From CADEGL01 sp050180485 (lineage in GTDB: Bacteria > Pseudomonadota > Alphaproteobacteria > CADEGL01), in NCBI GenBank assembly GCA_050180485.1, contig JBFXED010000001.1, forward strand, positions 62,001 through 126,000: a DNA stretch of 64,000 nt. The letters run 5' to 3'. The translations under genes were made by a program, and so were the position numbers. Positions 42,435-52,817 of this stretch are shown here, in pieces. The stretch's first letter is position 1. Each line of letters begins with the position of its first letter. The notes beneath the pieces are model-generated. The model was not told where the DNA came from. It did no database searches and saw nothing but the letters and a program-made list of their open reading frames with translations.

Positions 42435-42509
42435 CTGAAAAAACGGGCATGCCTACCCGCTCAGAAGCGTTTGGAATCAATGCTTTAACCTTTTTCCAAG
42501 GAACGCAAA
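42435..42509 (+). promoter_or_regulatory. rpmI leader: hairpin and ribosome site
   Basis: CTGA/TCAG and CGGG/CCCG (42435-42464) build one extended stem-loop; AAGGAA (42498-42503) is the ribosome site 6-7 bases before rpmI. L20 autoregulates rpmI-rplT through leader RNA in several bacteria; whether this hairpin mimics its rRNA site is inference. Confidence 0.35.
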
Positions 42510-42710
42510 ATGCCCAAGATGAAGACCAAGTCGGGCGCTAAAAAGCGCTTCCGGCTCACCGCGTCTGGCAAGGTCAAGATCAGCCCTGCCTTCAAGCGGC
42601 ACAACCTGCGCAAGCGCTCTCAAAGCATGAAGCGGAAGGCGCGTGGCCCCGAAATGGCCACGCCGATGGACACGCGCTCCATCAAGAAACGCTTCTTCCC
42701 TTACGCGTAG
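42510..42710 (+). CDS. rpmI: 50S ribosomal protein L35
   Basis: 66 aa, very basic, with the family motif MPKMKTKSGAKKRFRLT and the C-terminal LRKRS...RSIKKRFFPYA. Located 10 bases before rplT with a strong ribosome site. Confidence 0.98.
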   Translation: MPKMKTKSGAKKRFRLTASGKVKISPAFKRHNLRKRSQSMKRKARGPEMATPMDTRSIKKRFFPYA

Positions 42711-42720
42711 GAGATAAGCC

Positions 42721-43080
42721 ATGGCACGCGTGAAACGGGGCGTGACGAGTCACGCCCGGCACAAGAAGGTTCTGGCGCTGGCCTCCGGTTATCGGGGCCG
42801 CTCGTCGACCAATTACCGCATCGCGTTGGAGCGGGTCGAGAAGGCGTTGCAGTACGCCTATCGCGACCGCCGCAACAAGAAGCGCGACTTCCGCGCTCTT
42901 TGGATCCAGCGCATCAACGCCGGCGCCCGCGCCAACGGACTGACCTATTCCCAGTTCATGGCGGGCATCAAGAAGGCGGGCATCGTGCTGGACCGCAAGG
43001 TCTTGGCGGAGCTTGCCGTCAGCGAGCCGGCGGCGTTCGGCGCGCTCGTCGAAGAGGCGCGCGCTTCCCTCAAGGCGTGA
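42721..43080 (+). CDS. rplT: 50S ribosomal protein L20
   Basis: 119 aa; the N-terminal basic arm MARVKRGVTSHARHKKVL and the conserved RIALERVEKALQYAYRDRRNKKRDFR are full family matches. L20 is an early assembly protein and in E. coli represses its own operon at the translational level. The gap to pheS is 70 bases. Confidence 0.98.
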   Translation: MARVKRGVTSHARHKKVLALASGYRGRSSTNYRIALERVEKALQYAYRDRRNKKRDFRALWIQRINAGARANGLTYSQFMAGIKKAGIVLDRKVLAELAVSEPAAFGALVEEARASLKA

Positions 43081-43150
43081 GGGTGGCGCCGCCCCGGTGG
43101 GGCGCGCGAATTGAGCGAACCTCCCGTGGGCGCTAACCGCGGGTGATGCG

Positions 43151-44227
43151 ATGACCGACCTGTCCCAACTTCGGGCCGAGCTTCTGGCGGCGGTGGACGG
43201 CGCGTCCGATCCGGACGCGCTGGAGGCGCTGCGCGTCTCGGCCTTGGGCAAGAAAGGCCGCGTCACCGAATTGATGAAGACGCTGGGTGCGATGGGCGCC
43301 GACGAACGGCGCGCGGCCGGCCAGGCCATGAACGCGTTGCGCGACGCGGTTGCCGCCGCGATCGAAGCGCGCAAGGCGTCGCTGGAAGGCGCGGCCCTCG
43401 ACGCCAGGCTCAAGGCCGAGCGCGTCGACGTCACCTTGCCCGCACGGCCCGAGGCCGAGGGGCGCATCCATCCGATCAGCCAGACGATCGACGAGGTGGT
43501 CGCCATATTCGGCGAGATGGGCTTCTCGATCGCCGAAGGGCCGGATATCGAGGACGACTTCCACAACTTCACCGCGCTGAACATCCCGCCGGAGCATCCC
43601 GCGCGGCAGATGCACGACACGTTCTATTTCCCGGAGCGTGCCGACGGTAGACGCCTGCTCCTGCGCACGCACACCTCGCCCGTGCAGGTGCGCGCGATGG
43701 AAGGGACCAAGCCGCCGCTGCGCATCATCGTGCCCGGCCGCACCTTCCGCTCCGATTCGGACATGACACACACGCCCATGTTCCACCAGGTGGAAGGGCT
43801 CGTGATCGACGAGCATTCCCACATGGGGCATCTGAAGGGCTGCCTGATCGAGTTCTGCCGCACCTATTTCGAGGTGCCCGACGTGCCGGTGCGCTTCCGC
43901 GCCAGCCACTTCCCCTTCACCGAACCGTCGGCGGAGATGGATATCGGCTGCAGCCGCGCGGGCGGCGAATTGAAGATCGGCGCGGGCGACGATTGGCTCG
44001 AGATTCTCGGCTGCGGCATGGTGCATCCGCGCGTGCTGCAGAATTGCGGCATCGATCCCGCCAAGTACCAGGGCTTCGCCTTCGGCATGGGGATCGAGCG
44101 CATCGCCATGCTGAAATACGGCATCCCCGATCTGCGCACCTTCTTCGACGCGGACTTGCGCTGGCTGCGCCATTACGGCTTCGTGCCGCTCGAGACGCCG
44201 AGCCTGGTCGGGGGGCTGAGCCCGTGA
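43151..44227 (+). CDS. pheS: phenylalanyl-tRNA synthetase alpha subunit
   Basis: 358 aa class II synthetase catalytic subunit. N-terminal coiled coil (about 1-85), motif 2 FRSDSDMTHTPMFHQVEG and motif 3 GFAFGMGIERIAML are intact; the acceptor-pocket region has the usual alanine/glycine-rich GFAFGMG. The stop overlaps the pheT start. Confidence 0.98.
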   Translation: MTDLSQLRAELLAAVDGASDPDALEALRVSALGKKGRVTELMKTLGAMGADERRAAGQAMNALRDAVAAAIEARKASLEGAALDARLKAERVDVTLPARPEAEGRIHPISQTIDEVVAIFGEMGFSIAEGPDIEDDFHNFTALNIPPEHPARQMHDTFYFPERADGRRLLLRTHTSPVQVRAMEGTKPPLRIIVPGRTFRSDSDMTHTPMFHQVEGLVIDEHSHMGHLKGCLIEFCRTYFEVPDVPVRFRASHFPFTEPSAEMDIGCSRAGGELKIGAGDDWLEILGCGMVHPRVLQNCGIDPAKYQGFAFGMGIERIAMLKYGIPDLRTFFDADLRWLRHYGFVPLETPSLVGGLSP

Positions 44228-46626
44228 AGTTCACCCTGCGCTGGCTGAAAGACCATCTCGACACCGAGGCGTCGCTCGACGCGCTGGGCGAGAAGCTGAC
44301 CGTGATCGGGCTCGAGATCGAAAGCATCGAGGACCGCGCGAAGGCGCTTGCGCCCTTCACCGTCGGTTATGTCATCGAGGCCAAGCAGCATCCCAACGCC
44401 GACCGTCTGCGCGTCTGCCGCGTGGATACCGGCAAGGGCGAGGTGCAGGTCGTCTGCGGCGCGCCCAACGCGCGCACGGGCATGAAGGGCGTCTTCGCGC
44501 CCGCCGGCACGCGCATTCCCGGCACCGGCGTCGATCTGAAGGAAACAAGTATTAGGGGCGTCGATTCGCGCGGCATGCTGTGCTCCGAGCGCGAGATGGG
44601 CCTGTCGCAGGAGCATGACGGCATCATCGAGCTGCCCGCCGATGCGCAAGTCGGCGCGTCCTTCGCGGCCGTCATGGGCTTGGACGATCCCGTCATCGAT
44701 GTCGCCATTACGCCCAACCGCGGCGATTGCCTGGGCGTGCACGGCATCGCGCGCGATCTGGCCGCCGCCGGCATGGGCCGCTTGAAGCCGTTCAAGGCCG
44801 AGGCGGTGAAGGGCAGCTTCACCAGCCCCGTCCAGTGGAAGCGCGATCTGCCGGCTGAGAAGGGCGACGCCTGCCCGTTCGTGGCCGGCCGCCTGTTCCG
44901 CAACGTCAAGAACGGCCCGAGCCCGCAATGGCTGCAAGACCGGCTGCGCGCCATCGGCCTTAGGCCCATTTCGGCCTTGGTCGACATCACCAATTTCGTC
45001 ACCTTCGATCTCGGCCGTCCGCTCCATGTGTTCGATGCCGACAAGCTGAAGGGCGATCCCACCATGCGCATGGCGCGGGCGGGCGAGACGATCTTGGCGC
45101 TGAACGGCAAGACCTACGAGCTCGACGCCGAGACCGTGGTGATTGCGGACGATGCGCGCGTGCTGGCCATCGGCGGCATCATGGGCGGCGAGGAGACCGG
45201 CTGCACCGAGGGCACGACCAACGTGTTCCTCGAGTCAGCCCTGTTCGATCCCATCCGCATCGCGGGCACCGGCCGCCGCCTGTCGATCGAGAGCGACGCG
45301 CGCTACCGCTTCGAGCGCGGCGTCGATCCGGCCTCCGCCTTGTGGGGCGTCGAAGTCGGCGCGCGCCTGATCCGCGAGTTGTGCGGCGGCGAGGTCAGCG
45401 AAGTGACCGTGGCCGGCACAGAGCCCAAGACCGAGCGCGCCATCTCGCTGCGCGCGGACCGGGTGAAGACCCTGGTCGGCGCCGACGTGCCGGTGCAGGA
45501 GCAGACCCGCATCCTGGACGCGCTGGGTTTCGCGCCGCGCGCGGTCGAAGGCGTCATCCGCGCGACCGTGCCGTCCTGGCGCCGCGACATCGACGGCGAA
45601 GCCGATCTGGTCGAAGAGATCGCGCGCATCTGGGGTTATGACCGCATTCCGATGGTGCCGCTGCGCATCGAAGGCGCGTTGCCGTCGGTCGCGTTGACGC
45701 CCGCGTCGTCCAAGGCGCGGCTCGCGCGCCGGGCGCTTGCCGCGCGCGGCATGGTCGAGGCCGTCACCTGGTCGTTCCTGCCCGCCGCGCAGGCGAAATT
45801 GTTCGGCGGCGGCAAGGAAGCCCTCAAGCTGGCCAATCCGATCAGCGCCGATCTCGACGAGATGCGGCCTTCGATCCTGCCCAACCTGATTGCGGCCGCC
45901 GCGCGCAACGCCGACCGCGGCATGGGCGACGTGATGCTGTTCGAGGTCGGGCCGCAATATGCGGGCGACCAGCCTTCCGATCAGGCGCTGGTCGCTGCGG
46001 GCGTGCTCGCCGGCCGCACGGGCCCGCGCCATTGGGCGCAAACGCCGCGCGGCTTCGATGCGTTCGACGCCAAGGCCGCGGCGCTTGCCGTGTTGCGCGC
46101 CTGCCGCGCGCCGCTCGACAAGCTGCAGGTCACGACCGATGCGCCGGGCTGGTACCACCCGGGCAAGAGCGGCACGCTGCGTCTCGGCCCCGTCGTGCTG
46201 GCCCATTTCGGCGAATTGCATCCGAACGTTCTGAAGCCCGCGGACCTGCGCGGCGCCGCGGCTGCGTTCGAAATCCATCTCAACAGCGTGCCCGAGCCGC
46301 GCGCGAAGAAGGGCAAGGCGCGTTCGCTCCTCAAGGCGTCGCCGTTCCAGCCGGTCGAGCGCGATTTCGCCTTCGTGCTGCCCGCGGACGTGGCGGCCGA
46401 CAAGCTGATCGCCGCCGTGCGCCAGTCGGACAAGGTTCTGATCGCCGACGTGCAGATCTTCGACGTCTATACCGGGGACAAGGTGGGTGCCGGCAAGAAG
46501 TCGGTCGCGGTCGCGGTCACGCTCCAGCCGACCGAGCGCACCCTGACCGACGCCGAGATCGAAGCCGTCGGCAAGAAGATCGTCCAGAACGTCGAGAAGC
46601 AGACCGGCGGCGTGCTGCGGACGTAA
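44224..46626 (+). CDS. pheT: phenylalanyl-tRNA synthetase beta subunit
   Basis: 800 aa. Order: N-terminal tRNA-binding OB domain (about residues 40-150, VGYVIEAKQHPNADRLRVC), B3/4 editing domain, B5, the inactive class II-like core and the C-terminal FDX-ACB anticodon domain (from about 705, SPFQPVERDFAFVL). GTG start at 44224 overlaps the pheS stop (GTGA). Ends just before a compound palindrome that probably terminates the operon. Confidence 0.97.
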   Translation: MKFTLRWLKDHLDTEASLDALGEKLTVIGLEIESIEDRAKALAPFTVGYVIEAKQHPNADRLRVCRVDTGKGEVQVVCGAPNARTGMKGVFAPAGTRIPGTGVDLKETSIRGVDSRGMLCSEREMGLSQEHDGIIELPADAQVGASFAAVMGLDDPVIDVAITPNRGDCLGVHGIARDLAAAGMGRLKPFKAEAVKGSFTSPVQWKRDLPAEKGDACPFVAGRLFRNVKNGPSPQWLQDRLRAIGLRPISALVDITNFVTFDLGRPLHVFDADKLKGDPTMRMARAGETILALNGKTYELDAETVVIADDARVLAIGGIMGGEETGCTEGTTNVFLESALFDPIRIAGTGRRLSIESDARYRFERGVDPASALWGVEVGARLIRELCGGEVSEVTVAGTEPKTERAISLRADRVKTLVGADVPVQEQTRILDALGFAPRAVEGVIRATVPSWRRDIDGEADLVEEIARIWGYDRIPMVPLRIEGALPSVALTPASSKARLARRALAARGMVEAVTWSFLPAAQAKLFGGGKEALKLANPISADLDEMRPSILPNLIAAAARNADRGMGDVMLFEVGPQYAGDQPSDQALVAAGVLAGRTGPRHWAQTPRGFDAFDAKAAALAVLRACRAPLDKLQVTTDAPGWYHPGKSGTLRLGPVVLAHFGELHPNVLKPADLRGAAAAFEIHLNSVPEPRAKKGKARSLLKASPFQPVERDFAFVLPADVAADKLIAAVRQSDKVLIADVQIFDVYTGDKVGAGKKSVAVAVTLQPTERTLTDAEIEAVGKKIVQNVEKQTGGVLRT

Positions 46627-46632
46627 GCGCTC

Positions 46633-46703
46633 AAGAGCCCTCATGCTGAGCTAGTCGAAGCATGAGGACCTCACCCTTCGACGGGCTCAGGGTGAGGGCT
46701 CTT
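46633..46703. repeat. compound extragenic palindrome, probable bidirectional terminator
   Basis: Outer arms AAGAGCCCTCA (46633-46643) and TGAGGGCTCTT (46693-46703) are perfect inverted repeats. Between them are two inner palindromes built on CTCATGCTGAGC-TAGTCGAAGCATGAG and on CTCACCC-TTCGACGGGCTCA-GGGTGAG. TGAGC-x2-GTCGAAG units of this kind are dispersed repeats in many proteobacterial genomes. It sits between convergent pheT and the ligase gene. Confidence 0.8.
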
Positions 46704-46709
46704 TGATTT

Positions 46710-48338
46710 CTACAGCCAGCGCTTCTCCTGCCGGTCGTAGCTGCCCACGCGCAAATCCGGTTTTTCCTTGATCAGCTCGCGCTTCTGCACGCGCTGGGAA
46801 TCCGTGCGTGGGAAATCGGCGCGGTATTCGTAGTAGCGCGGCACCTTGAAGGGCGCCAATTGCTTGGCGCAATGCTCGATGATGCGCTCGGGCGGCACTT
46901 GCTCGGGCGTCGCACCCGGCATGAGCTGGATATAGGCCTTGGCCTCCTCGCCGCGATAGGTGTCGGGCACCGGCACGATGGCGACATCCTCGATCTCGGG
47001 GATCGAGCGGATCACCCACTCCACCTCGCGGCAGGCGATGTTCTCGCCCGAGCGGCGCACCATGTCCTTGAAGCGGCCGACGATATAAAGGTAGCCCTCG
47101 GAATCGAGGCGCGCCTGGTCGCCGGTGCGGAACCAGCCGTTGCGGAACGACTCGGCGTTGGCCGCGTCGTTCTTGTAATAGCCGTGAAGGATGCCCGTGC
47201 CCTTCACGCACACCTCGCCCAATTCGCCCGTCTTCACCTGGTTGCCGTTCTCGTCGGCCACCATGATGCGGCGATAGGGGCTTTCGATGCCGCAAGTGCC
47301 CGTGCCCGTGCGCGCCAGCACCTCGTGCGCCGGCACATGGGTGCCGGGGCCGATTTCGGTCATGCCGTAGGCTTCCTGGCCGATCACGTTGAAGCGCCGG
47401 TGATAGTCCATGTGGTTTTCTTTGGACATCGCGAACAGCGTCGAGATCTTCAGCTTGTTCTTGGCGTCGTCGGGATGCTCGGGCTGCTTGTAGATGGCCT
47501 CGAACACGGCCACGTATTCGCAGCCGTATTTGCGCACGTCGGGCATGAAGCGTTTCGCGCTCGGCTTGCGCGGCACATAGAGTGCCGCGCCCCCGGCGAA
47601 GATCGCGTTGGACAGCATGCGCTGGGGCACCATGTAGTACCAGCTCGAGCCGCAATAGATGCGGTCGATGCTGGTCGCCCACATCTCGAACATGCATTTG
47701 CCGAGTTCGAGCCAGTAGCGGTGCGAGAGCATGCAGCCTTTCGGAAACCCGGTCGTGCCCGAGGTGTACTGGATGTTCATCAGATCGTCGGGCTCGACCT
47801 CGGTGGCGGGGGGCGTTGCGCCCTTGGCCGCGTCCATCACTTCCGGCCAGAAATGCCCATATCGTTGTGAACGCGCGCCAACCACGATGACGTTCTTGGC
47901 GTCCACGGGCGGCTTCTCGATCTGCGCGTAGATCGGCAGGAAGTCGCTGTGGATGACGAGGTGCGTGGCCTCGGCGTTCTCCAGCACATAGGCCACCTCG
48001 CGCGGCGTGTAGGCCGTGTTGACCGGCACCATGACCGCGCCGAGCCGTCCGAGCGCCAACCAGGTCAAGGGATAGGCCTCGACATTCGGCATCAGAACGC
48101 CGACATGCGCGCCCTTCTGGATGCCGAGCTTGGCGAAGGCCGCGGCCGTCTGGCGCGACAGCGCGTCGACCTCGCTCCAGGTCCGCTCGATCCCGTCGTC
48201 GATGAAGTTCCAGGCCAGGCGCTTGCCGTGCTTCCGCGCCGTCTCCTCGACCGCGCCGAAGATCGTCGGCGGCAGTGCTTCGCTTTCCAGGCGGCGGCGA
48301 AACGCCTCCGGGTCTTCGACCTTGAAATCCAGGAACAT
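46710..48338 (-). CDS. acyl-CoA ligase of the ANL superfamily (CaiC-like), copy 1
   Basis: 542 aa adenylate-forming enzyme. The P-loop-like TSGTTGFPKGC, YGMTEIGPGTH (adenine site), GWFRTGDQARLD (ATP ribose Asp) and C-terminal hinge/Lys region (FPRTDSQRVQKRELI) are intact, so it should make an acyl-CoA through an acyl-AMP. The closest named type I recognise is crotonobetaine/carnitine-CoA ligase, but the acid substrate is not determined. It is clearly paralogous, over its whole length, to the ligase at 59563. Confidence 0.87.
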   Translation of the reverse strand: MFLDFKVEDPEAFRRRLESEALPPTIFGAVEETARKHGKRLAWNFIDDGIERTWSEVDALSRQTAAAFAKLGIQKGAHVGVLMPNVEAYPLTWLALGRLGAVMVPVNTAYTPREVAYVLENAEATHLVIHSDFLPIYAQIEKPPVDAKNVIVVGARSQRYGHFWPEVMDAAKGATPPATEVEPDDLMNIQYTSGTTGFPKGCMLSHRYWLELGKCMFEMWATSIDRIYCGSSWYYMVPQRMLSNAIFAGGAALYVPRKPSAKRFMPDVRKYGCEYVAVFEAIYKQPEHPDDAKNKLKISTLFAMSKENHMDYHRRFNVIGQEAYGMTEIGPGTHVPAHEVLARTGTGTCGIESPYRRIMVADENGNQVKTGELGEVCVKGTGILHGYYKNDAANAESFRNGWFRTGDQARLDSEGYLYIVGRFKDMVRRSGENIACREVEWVIRSIPEIEDVAIVPVPDTYRGEEAKAYIQLMPGATPEQVPPERIIEHCAKQLAPFKVPRYYEYRADFPRTDSQRVQKRELIKEKPDLRVGSYDRQEKRWL

Positions 48339-48483
48339 CGTCTACTCCAGGGGGAACCATCGGAACGGGCGGGCGGGGGATTTTCGGGAGGCGGGGCCTT
48401 GGCCGCAAGCCGATTCGGCGAAGGCTGGCGCCTATCGATACGCCGGCGCCATACTTGCCCGGTCACAAACGGGGGAACACCGC

Positions 48484-49281
48484 ATGTGCCGCTGGATCGC
48501 CTATTCAGGCCGCCCGATTTTCCTCGACGATGCGCTCTTCACGCCCGAGAACTCGCTGATTCACCAGAGCCTCCATGCCAGCCGCTCAGTCGCGGCCACC
48601 AACGGCGACGGGTTCGGCGTCGGCTGGTACAGCGAGCGGCCGACGCCGGGCCTCTACCGCGACATCCGCCCGGCCTGGAACGACGACAATCTGCGCAACA
48701 TGTCCGAACAGATCCGCTCGCGCCTGTTCCTGGCCCACGTGCGCCATTCGACGGGCACGGCGATCTCGCGCATGAACTGCCACCCGTTCCGTCACGGCAA
48801 ATGGCTGTTCATGCACAACGGTCAAATCGGCGGCTATGAGCGGATCCGGCGCGAGCTCGACATGCGCATCGCACCCGAATTCTATCCCGAACGCGCGGGC
48901 ACGACGGACAGCGAAGCCATCTTCCTACTGCTGCTCGGCCACGGCCTCAAAACGGATGCGGCGGTCGCCTTCCGCCGCACGGTCGCCGAGATCGAATCCG
49001 TCATGAAAGCGGTCGGCATCGAGGCGCCCTTGCGCATGACGGCGGCAGCCAGCGACGGCGAGCATATCTATGCCGTGCGCTACGCCAGCGACGGCCAATC
49101 CCCCAGCCTGTTCTATGGCCATCGCGCCTTTGCCGATGCGACGCCCGACGGCAGCGAGGTGGTGGTGCTGTCAGAACCGCTCGATTCCGAGGTCAAGCAC
49201 TGGGTCGAGGTGCCCGATGCGCGCATCCTCGTGGCCGGGCGCGGTACGGTCGCCGCGACCCATTTCGCGCCCGCGCCCTAA
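48484..49281 (+). CDS. class II glutamine amidotransferase (YafJ/EgtC-like)
   Basis: 265 aa Ntn-hydrolase. The nucleophile is Cys2 (MCRWIAYSGRP), exposed after Met removal; FLAHVRHSTG and PFRHGKWLFMHNGQIGGY are the glutamine-pocket motifs. There is no synthase domain attached. YafJ-like and EgtC-like proteins share this form; without egtB/egtD nearby an ergothioneine role is not supported. It lies upstream of lepA on the same strand (100-base gap). Confidence 0.88.
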   Translation: MCRWIAYSGRPIFLDDALFTPENSLIHQSLHASRSVAATNGDGFGVGWYSERPTPGLYRDIRPAWNDDNLRNMSEQIRSRLFLAHVRHSTGTAISRMNCHPFRHGKWLFMHNGQIGGYERIRRELDMRIAPEFYPERAGTTDSEAIFLLLLGHGLKTDAAVAFRRTVAEIESVMKAVGIEAPLRMTAAASDGEHIYAVRYASDGQSPSLFYGHRAFADATPDGSEVVVLSEPLDSEVKHWVEVPDARILVAGRGTVAATHFAPAP

Positions 49282-49381
49282 CACCCTCGGATTCCAGCGC
49301 TTTTTCCCGCCCCAATCGGCGTTTTTCGGCCCTGCCGCCATTGCGCCGTCACGGTGCCGTGCCTATGTTTCGCCCGCACCC

Positions 49382-51181
<1,800 letters not shown>

Positions 51182-51185
51182 CGCG

Positions 51186-51485
51186 TCAGTGGCGGTGCAC
51201 CCGCCGCCGCGTGACCAGCAGAAACACCACGCCCAGAAATCCCGTCGGCACCCAAGCGGGCATGGTGAGCAGCGGGAAGATGCCACGGCTCCAGACGGCG
51301 GGATCGATAAAAGCCGACACCCACGCTTGCGCGCGCATCAGGCTGCCGGGCGAAAGCGCAAACCACATGGCACCGATGGGCTGGGTGTCGATCGTGCCCG
51401 CGCGCGCCGAGCGCAGGATGTCCGGGACCAGTGCCGTCACGGCGCCCACTAGCAGAAGCCAGCCGAGAATGCGAAGCGGCCGCAC
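51186..51485 (-). CDS. small membrane protein, unknown function
   Basis: 99 aa with two hydrophobic segments, about residues 6-22 (LGWLLLVGAVTALVPDI) and 70-92 (PLLTMPAWVPTGFLGVVFLLV), and a basic Arg/His tail. No recognisable family. The start is GTG without a clear ribosome site, 11 bases after the DUF1330 stop, so it may be translated from the same message. Confidence 0.6.
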   Translation of the reverse strand: MRPLRILGWLLLVGAVTALVPDILRSARAGTIDTQPIGAMWFALSPGSLMRAQAWVSAFIDPAVWSRGIFPLLTMPAWVPTGFLGVVFLLVTRRRVHRH

Positions 51486-51496
51486 AGGCGGTTCGT

Positions 51497-51781
51497 CTAG
51501 ACGCCTTCGACGACGATGACGTCACGCACGGCCGAGGTCTTGGCGTGCTTCAACGCCTCCTGATACTCGGGCGAGTTGTAGCAAGCGGCCGCTTTCTCCA
51601 GGCTCTCGAACTCGACCACCACGTTGCGCGCATAGCCCGTGCCTTCCAGCGTCTGCACCTTGCCGCCGCGCGCCAGGAATTTGCCGCCGTGCTTCTGGAT
51701 GGCGGGGCCCGCCAGCGCCGCGTATTTCGCATAGCCATCGGGGTTGGTGACGTTGACGCGTCCGATCCAATAGGCGGGCAT
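51497..51781 (-). CDS. DUF1330 family protein
   Basis: 94 aa ferredoxin-like dimeric alpha/beta-barrel fold. The family pattern AYWIGRVNVTNPDGYAKYA, FLARGG and VVVEFESLEKAAACYNSPEYQ is complete. DUF1330 proteins are small stress- or metabolism-associated proteins without an established reaction. 73 bases separate it from the upstream hydrolase gene on the same strand. Confidence 0.92.
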   Translation of the reverse strand: MPAYWIGRVNVTNPDGYAKYAALAGPAIQKHGGKFLARGGKVQTLEGTGYARNVVVEFESLEKAAACYNSPEYQEALKHAKTSAVRDVIVVEGV

Positions 51782-51854
51782 GGGCTTCTCCTGCGTTCCG
51801 GTGCCAGGACGCTAGCATGGCCGGCCTACGTCGCGCGAGATCGCCGGGCTCCGT

Positions 51855-52817
51855 TCAAGGCTGGCTTTCCCCCTCCCTGGTCAGAACCAGCACGAGCAGC
51901 AGCTTGATGAAGCTGGCGCGGTCCATGCGGGGACCGAAAGCGCGGCTCGTGATCGTGCGCGCATGGTCCAGGCCAGGCAGCACGATGTAACGCGCGTAGG
52001 GCAGCATCTGCGAGGCCAGCGGCACCAGCCCGTCGTTGGGTTCGCCCCGCCAATCCACGGCGCGTCTGAGGATGGTCGCGACCGACGGCCCCGCCATGGG
52101 GTCGCCGTCCGAGAGATAGGTTGCCACCGAAAGGATGGGCAGCTCCGCGGACAACGATTCGATCGCGCCCGCATGCTCCGCGAGATAGTGCTGCCGCTCC
52201 GCAGTCGTCAGATCCTCGAGCGAGCGCCGCGACCCGCCGATGAGGGCGAAGAGAGGTACGACGGCGAGGCGCTGGCCGGGCAACCGCGTCATCCGGTCGG
52301 CCACGGGTGAGCCGTGGAACGGCGCTTGTTGCGCGATCCAACAGGCGATCTTGCCGCGCGTCTCCGGGTCGGCGCGAAGAAGCATCTCGAGCGTGTCGAG
52401 GCCGCCCTTGCTGTGCGAGACCAGGCACACGGGCCGTTCGCTGGCTCTAACGATCGCGGCCAGGATCGCGGCGTTCTCCTCGACCGTGCCCGCGGGATTG
52501 AGAGGCGCGATGGTGACGAGCGCGCCTTCGCTCAGTAGCCAGCGCTCCTCCGACAAGAAAAAGTCGTAGAGACCGAAATTCCGCGCGGGCATGGCGAAGC
52601 CGGCGAGATACGACGGGGCGACCACCACATGCATGCCCTGCACTCGGGCGCGCAGCGGAAGGAACGCCGCTTCGATGGCCTCACGGTCGAAGCCTTCTTC
52701 GGCGGATAGCGCGCGGTACCGTGCCGTCTCGTCGAAGAATGCCGCGGATGCGGGCATGGAACCTCCCAACCCAAAGAACGCCAGGACCAATGCGATACAT
52801 GCGCGCTCAGCCCGCAT
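51855..52817 (-). CDS. secreted alpha/beta hydrolase (lipase-like)
   Basis: 320 aa. The signal peptide is about residues 1-24 (ACIALVLAFFGLGGSMPASA). The nucleophile elbow is LVSHSKGGLD, as in periplasmic lipase/esterase-like proteins, with a late His in GLDHARTI. The start ATG at 52817 overlaps the stop of the Aas-like gene by 11 bases, so the two are coupled; a role in phospholipid turnover or lysophospholipid handling is an inference from that coupling. The C-terminus (FIKLLLVLVLTREG) is hydrophobic. Confidence 0.8.
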   Translation of the reverse strand: MRAERACIALVLAFFGLGGSMPASAAFFDETARYRALSAEEGFDREAIEAAFLPLRARVQGMHVVVAPSYLAGFAMPARNFGLYDFFLSEERWLLSEGALVTIAPLNPAGTVEENAAILAAIVRASERPVCLVSHSKGGLDTLEMLLRADPETRGKIACWIAQQAPFHGSPVADRMTRLPGQRLAVVPLFALIGGSRRSLEDLTTAERQHYLAEHAGAIESLSAELPILSVATYLSDGDPMAGPSVATILRRAVDWRGEPNDGLVPLASQMLPYARYIVLPGLDHARTITSRAFGPRMDRASFIKLLLVLVLTREGESQP

